This document shows positions 59,933 through 64,000 of a stretch of DNA of 64,000 nucleotides, piece by piece; positions within the stretch are counted from its first letter, which is position 1, and the number at the start of each line of letters is the position of its first letter. Source of the DNA: Adineta ricciae (lineage: Eukaryota > Rotifera > Eurotatoria > Adinetida > Adinetidae); the NCBI GenBank assembly GCA_905250025.1, contig CAJNOJ010000373.1, forward strand, positions 24,571 to 88,570. The letters are read 5' to 3'. A program made the translations under genes and the position numbers. Below the pieces are notes generated by a model, which was not told where the DNA came from, did not search any database, and saw only the letters and a list, made by a program, of their open reading frames with translations.

Positions 59933-62671
59933 TCAAGCTTTTCTTTTCGCACGAGCCAAATTATCTTTGTATACTTGAAGATTCTCTTGTTTGATACACG
60001 GTGAATGTTCCGCAACCCGCAGAGCACGCTCGTAGAATAAACGTGCTTTGGTATAGTCACGCATGGTTTCGTATACTGAAGCAATATTAGTGTAAGAGCA
60101 GGCTATGTCAGGATGATTCGGCGGGAACGATTGCTGACGAATGGCCAAGGCTTTCTCATGAGACAGCAACGCTTTATCGTGCTTACCCATACTACAATAG
60201 ACGTTGCCAATATTGTTATGAGAAGAAGCTAAATCAGGGTGATTGGGCAAAAGTGATTGCTCGATAATGAGCAAAGCTTTCTGATAATATGACAACGCTT
60301 TTTGGAAATCGCCGATACTGCGAAACACATTACCAATATAGTTGTAACACGATGCAAAATCAGGATGATCAGCATTGAGCGCTTGTTCGTAAATTTTCAA
60401 AGCCCTTTCGTGATATGTAAGCGCTATTGTGTACTCGCCCATATGGCGATGGACACTGCCGATGTTATTGAGCGACTTTGCTAGATCGGGATGGTTAGAT
60501 GATAAGGACTGCTGGCAAATAGCAAGATCTTTTTCGTAGTAGGAAAGTGCTTTGGCATAATCTCCCATACTTTGATGAGCGCTTCCAATATTATTGTACG
60601 TCGAGGCCAAGTCAGGATGATTAGGTGGCAATGACTGTTGGCAAATGCTGAGGTCTTTTTCATAGTAGGCGAGTGCTTTTTCGAATTCGCCCATACTCTG
60701 GTATACACTACCGATGTTATTGTATGTGGAAGCTAAATCTGGATGATTCGACGGAAGTAATTCTTCATTGATCTCTACGGCTTTCTGATGCGATTGAAGA
60801 GCTTTGGCGTACTCACTCATGTTATAGAGTGCCATACCAATATTATTGTACGATTTAGCGATTTCCGGATGAGATGAGCCAATTGCCTGTTTGAGAATTC
60901 GTAAAGCATCCTGATGAACTTTGAGAGCATTGGAGTAGTTTCCTATACGAAGATACGCACTGCCCATTCGGTTATACAGATTAGCCAAACTGACAGATTC
61001 CGCAGAGGAATTCTTCTGATAAATCGAGATCAACTTCTTACAGATTTCGATTGTATCTTGATATTTTCCTTGCCCATATTTAGCCAAGCTGAGTCGATCG
61101 TAGATGGATGCTTTTTCATTATCGTCGGACTTTTGCTTCAACAGATCTTCATAGATTTCTTCCGCCTTTTCGGCTTGACCCATTCGTAGAAGCAACGCTC
61201 CCAATCGATACCATGGTTCATTGCCGGGAAGACTTTCTCGACGAATGTAACATGCCAATTCGAACAATTCTGGATCGTTGTCACTCGTGAGACTCAAATG
61301 AACTTCATACAAATGACTGTCGTCCGACATTTCTTGTATGTCTTTGATACGAAAGACTGCGTTCATCGAGAATAAAACTTCGTCTTCTTTAGCATGAGCA
61401 CTAACACTGGCGATCGATGCAAATGGCGTGTTGGATCGTACCGGATTAATTTCCATAACAAACAGAATTCCTACCTTTCCTGAACTAGTCCGGACTGAAG
61501 GTGCAAAGTTAATCGCCGTTTCTCGATTGTAACTAGTAGATAGGAAATTATTAAATGAAATCAAGCCGCCTTTGCTTTGTAGCATCTGTTCAAAGTCAAC
61601 CTGCGAAATGCCTTGTCCACGAAAGACAGTAAATGTTTTCGGCGACGTTTGATAAACGAACTGGTCCAGATAAAGCTGCTCGATTTGCTGATGAAGATCT
61701 TTAATGAAAAATCCCATCTTGATAATCATATCACCATCCATCGCTTGCAAAGCCTTGTTCAGCATCGGATATAGAAAACACTGGTACGTGTACCACCATA
61801 CAGCTTTCTCCTTTTTGTACGTGCGTTCAAATTCGTTAACGCATGAAGATTCAGCTTTATTCCCGGTGAAAATCTCTCGGCAAAACTCTATATAATTTCG
61901 CCGATAAGTCGAATCGAATTCAATAGTGAGAATGATTTCCTTAATAATCTGGATGTACATGAAAGTTGGATTCAATTGATCCAAGCGTTTGTCACTCGAC
62001 ACGAAACTCATCGACATGGCATTGTGTTCAACTTGTTGAGCAATTTGTTTGATCATTTTAGAGATCAGCACGATATCGGCACAAATACCTTTTATTTTTG
62101 GCCACTGTTCAGCCCAATGTTTAAGTCGTTTCTGGTCATCCGAAAAGATGAAGATCGAATCGACTTGAGTCAAATCGTGTACTTGAGATACGACGTGTTG
62201 ACTGAGTGTGCCTTCGATGATCATGCATGCTTTGCTGTTTTCAAGACCTTGAAGAAACTCGATGCAAAGATTGTCACTTTTAAATGTCTCGACGTCGTTC
62301 ACCACCAGCTGCAATCGGGTAACAGTATTTTCATACTCTAAACTATCCTCGTCGATATGGTTATCCAACCAGATGAGAACAGTATTTTGTGCTCGTCGAA
62401 TATTGATCCGTTGAAGGACGGCTGGATCCGTTGGAGGTGCATGAGTATTTTCTGTTATTCGAGGTCTGATATGACCTATTAGGTCTGCACTGATCAACGG
62501 ATCGCTGTTCGATGGCGTCGATTTAGTACCATTCATTGTTTTGCGCTCGAAAAATAGTAATCGAATGTTTTCAGTACAGTTGACAATGAAAGAGTGAACA
62601 GAAATAGCACATTTTAAAATGTTTACCTTCACTTTCTTCAAACAGTTTTCTCCTTTCGTTCTGTCTTCCAT
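59933..62671 (-). CDS. ADP-ribosyltransferase / kinesin-light-chain-type TPR protein
   Basis: An intronless 912-residue protein. Residues about 90-260 are a conserved but unnamed N-terminal region. Residues about 300-455 form an arginine-specific-type ADP-ribosyltransferase domain with the R-S-E signature: Arg351 in VFRGQG, Ser-Thr-Ser in FNNFLSTSYN (about 374-380) and Glu-Asp-Glu in KEDEVLF (429-431). From about 480 to 895 there are roughly ten TPR repeats of the 42-residue kinesin-light-chain type, each with NNIGxVYxSMGxxxKAL and an HPDLA linker. The TPRs should bind partner proteins and the transferase would modify Arg side chains using NAD. No signal peptide, so probably cytosolic. The combination is a known rotifer speciality. 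Met46 is an alternative start. Confidence 0.9.
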   Translation of the reverse strand: MEDRTKGENCLKKVKVNILKCAISVHSFIVNCTENIRLLFFERKTMNGTKSTPSNSDPLISADLIGHIRPRITENTHAPPTDPAVLQRINIRRAQNTVLIWLDNHIDEDSLEYENTVTRLQLVVNDVETFKSDNLCIEFLQGLENSKACMIIEGTLSQHVVSQVHDLTQVDSIFIFSDDQKRLKHWAEQWPKIKGICADIVLISKMIKQIAQQVEHNAMSMSFVSSDKRLDQLNPTFMYIQIIKEIILTIEFDSTYRRNYIEFCREIFTGNKAESSCVNEFERTYKKEKAVWWYTYQCFLYPMLNKALQAMDGDMIIKMGFFIKDLHQQIEQLYLDQFVYQTSPKTFTVFRGQGISQVDFEQMLQSKGGLISFNNFLSTSYNRETAINFAPSVRTSSGKVGILFVMEINPVRSNTPFASIASVSAHAKEDEVLFSMNAVFRIKDIQEMSDDSHLYEVHLSLTSDNDPELFELACYIRRESLPGNEPWYRLGALLLRMGQAEKAEEIYEDLLKQKSDDNEKASIYDRLSLAKYGQGKYQDTIEICKKLISIYQKNSSAESVSLANLYNRMGSAYLRIGNYSNALKVHQDALRILKQAIGSSHPEIAKSYNNIGMALYNMSEYAKALQSHQKAVEINEELLPSNHPDLASTYNNIGSVYQSMGEFEKALAYYEKDLSICQQSLPPNHPDLASTYNNIGSAHQSMGDYAKALSYYEKDLAICQQSLSSNHPDLAKSLNNIGSVHRHMGEYTIALTYHERALKIYEQALNADHPDFASCYNYIGNVFRSIGDFQKALSYYQKALLIIEQSLLPNHPDLASSHNNIGNVYCSMGKHDKALLSHEKALAIRQQSFPPNHPDIACSYTNIASVYETMRDYTKARLFYERALRVAEHSPCIKQENLQVYKDNLARAKRKA

Positions 62672-63457
62672 GACTTGAGAAAAAATCAGAAACGGCAGTG
62701 CGACTGATCACATTTGAAAAAATTCACAGGGCAAATCGTTGCTACTTGCAGAATGATGTGACCGATAGAGAAAAATAGTTTTTTTATTTCGATTCCGTTG
62801 GATCGTCATATAATCGCGTGTCGCCCCTTCTTCAGTACGAAACCATCGTAACGAATGTTCGTAAACGTGGCAAACAACAGCCTATGCGTGCAAAGAAATC
62901 AAGCTGATGATTATTACTGTATAAGTTCGGTAGATAATGAAATGATAAAGGATTGATTCAATAGACTCTTTGTGCACGTATTTGAGAATGTTGATCGAAA
63001 TAAACCCGAGGGCATTTCCTTTTGTTTGTCGATAGAAAAGCAAACATATGATTTTCTCGTTTATGTGGAAGAACGAGTTAGTTTACAGAGCAACGAGTCG
63101 ATTAAAAAAGAAGATGTTTTTGAAAAGAGAAAGTGTTCTGTAGAAGTTGGCATACTTATTCTGAGATTTCATTGTACTTATTAAAGTACAAATAACTTTC
63201 TCGAAAGGAAAATCATCGCTTTTGCTCTTTATGAACGTGGTACTGATTTAAAAAATCTTAAATTCAATGTTTACTGATTTTCATATAAAAACCTATGCCT
63301 GAATGAGAAAATTTTTTATTCTTCAATGTTCTTTTACCATAACTTTCATTTATTGACTTTTCTGCTCTTTACAAAAGGAGTTTCAGGTAAATTTGCTTGA
63401 TAAGTATAATATGATGAGAACTCTTTTGTAAATGAAGGTTATTCATATAATCGACCA
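62672..63457. other. Intergenic, no gene seen
   Basis: Separates the ART/TPR gene from the NHL fragment, which is on the other strand. No features recognised. Confidence 0.45.
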
Positions 63458-63763
63458 ATGCTTTTTTCTAATCCAACGTGGAATCCGAATGGTACAACAA
63501 TTGCGAATGGAGCTCTAATCGGATCAAACCCAGTCGACATATTTATTAATCAGAATAACACAATCTATATTCCAAATAAAAGCAATGGAAGAATTCTCAC
63601 TTTTCTTCAAGGAAACTTAAGTTTGATCAAATATATTTCTGATAATTTAACAAATTCATCAAGTTTATTTGTCACAACACAAGATGATATTTATGTTGAT
63701 TATGTAAAAGAATTCCTACGACCATACGGTTTCGACCTTTTTCAAGGGTCAATCCTCAGGTAG
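63458..63763 (+). pseudogene. NHL-repeat beta-propeller fragment
   Basis: About 75 codons match the first blade and a half of rotifer NHL-type propellers: WNPNGTTIANG, GSNPVDIFINQNNTIYIPN and SSSLFVTTQDDIYVD. After IYVD the reading departs from the repeat pattern and stops at 63761-63763; no further blades follow before the dispersed repeat at 63880. It is a truncated gene or the visible end of one whose other exons lie outside. Confidence 0.55.
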
Positions 63764-63879
63764 GACTAAATACTGCATAGAAAAATTCAAACTGAAATTT
63801 GAAATGATTATAAAAATCTTCCAAAATATCAAAATGAATCTTCAAGAAGCAGTAGAAGCAATTCAATACATAGTAAGAG

Positions 63880-64000
63880 ACAAGTAACGCTCATCCTTTG
63901 GATTCGCTGACCCTTTTCTGAAAGATTTTTCCTAATGCTGAACACATTCAGAGACTTTGAAGGAGAAAAAACACACTGCGATTGCTACTAGTGCTCAACT
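63880..64000. repeat. Second copy of the dispersed element (runs off window)
   Basis: Matches 41223-41342 with few differences, including the CCCTTTTCTGAAAG inverted-repeat arm. It continues beyond the window. Confidence 0.75.

Noticed and set aside
1-64000. CRISPR arrays, bacterial operons, tRNA or rRNA genes
   Set aside because: No regularly spaced repeats with unique spacers, no prokaryotic gene clusters, and no cloverleaf or rRNA sequence that I could recognise by eye. A tRNA scan could still find one.

Overview
The window is a piece of a eukaryotic, very probably bdelloid rotifer, genome. This is an inference. It rests on AT-rich DNA, short GT-AG introns (53, 59, 59, 60 and 140 bp where I could place both ends), orphan 7TM receptors, F-box and NHL-type genes, a stand-alone ADP-ribosyltransferase/TPR protein, and several genes of bacterial or plant-like character lying among ordinary metazoan genes. 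No prokaryotic gene organisation is present.

The sequence is a mosaic of contigs. Single-base n joins lie at 1786, 31587, 33774, 35499, 51408, 53427 and 54816, and a 100-base gap at 38145-38244. Several blocks occur twice or three times: 1-1785 / 9650-11420 / 54817-55226 (acyltransferase); 11662-14726 / 55227-58700 (7TM receptor and flank; part again near 49690-50600); 21652-23793 / 31588-33773 (type II membrane protein); about 44390-47056 / 52680-54815 (GDP-mannose epimerase plus glycosyltransferase). The simplest reading is that diverged haplotypes or paralogous segments were strung together. The last 174 bases before the join at 1786 are identical to the first 174 after the join at 54816, so those two ends probably belong together and some of the order here is artificial. 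Reading frames that cross an n are not real genes.

Layout. 1-13 kb: acyltransferase copy 1, a truncated P-loop protein, a DUSP19-like phosphatase, a SPRY protein, a TLC-domain membrane protein, two 7TM receptors and an intact acyltransferase-3/SGNH gene. 14.7-18.2 kb: a decayed Bacteroidota-like surface-protein gene joined to a host splice acceptor. 18.7-31.5 kb: F-box/LRR-like gene, membrane proteins, a papain-like protease with the catalytic cysteine codon split by an intron, and glycosyltransferase-like pieces. 31.6-38 kb: duplicate of the membrane-protein gene, then an LTR retrotransposon whose centre is lost at a join. 39-44 kb: a damaged multi-exon extracellular protein and two inverted-repeat elements. 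44.6-55 kb: GDP-mannose 3,5-epimerase and an adjacent GT-A-like glycosyltransferase, in two copies, with a Penelope-like endonuclease fragment and a 51-bp minisatellite between. 55-64 kb: receptor, Cys-rich gene, small secreted protein, a 912-residue ADP-ribosyltransferase/TPR protein and an NHL fragment.

How genes may work together: the epimerase (GDP-sugar supply), the neighbouring type II glycosyltransferase, the GT31-like piece and the acyltransferase-3/SGNH protein all point to surface-glycan synthesis and decoration. The clearest unusual object is the Bacteroidota-like pseudogene: its in-frame stops fall at sites that can be read as tryptophan, one of them supported by an internal repeat.
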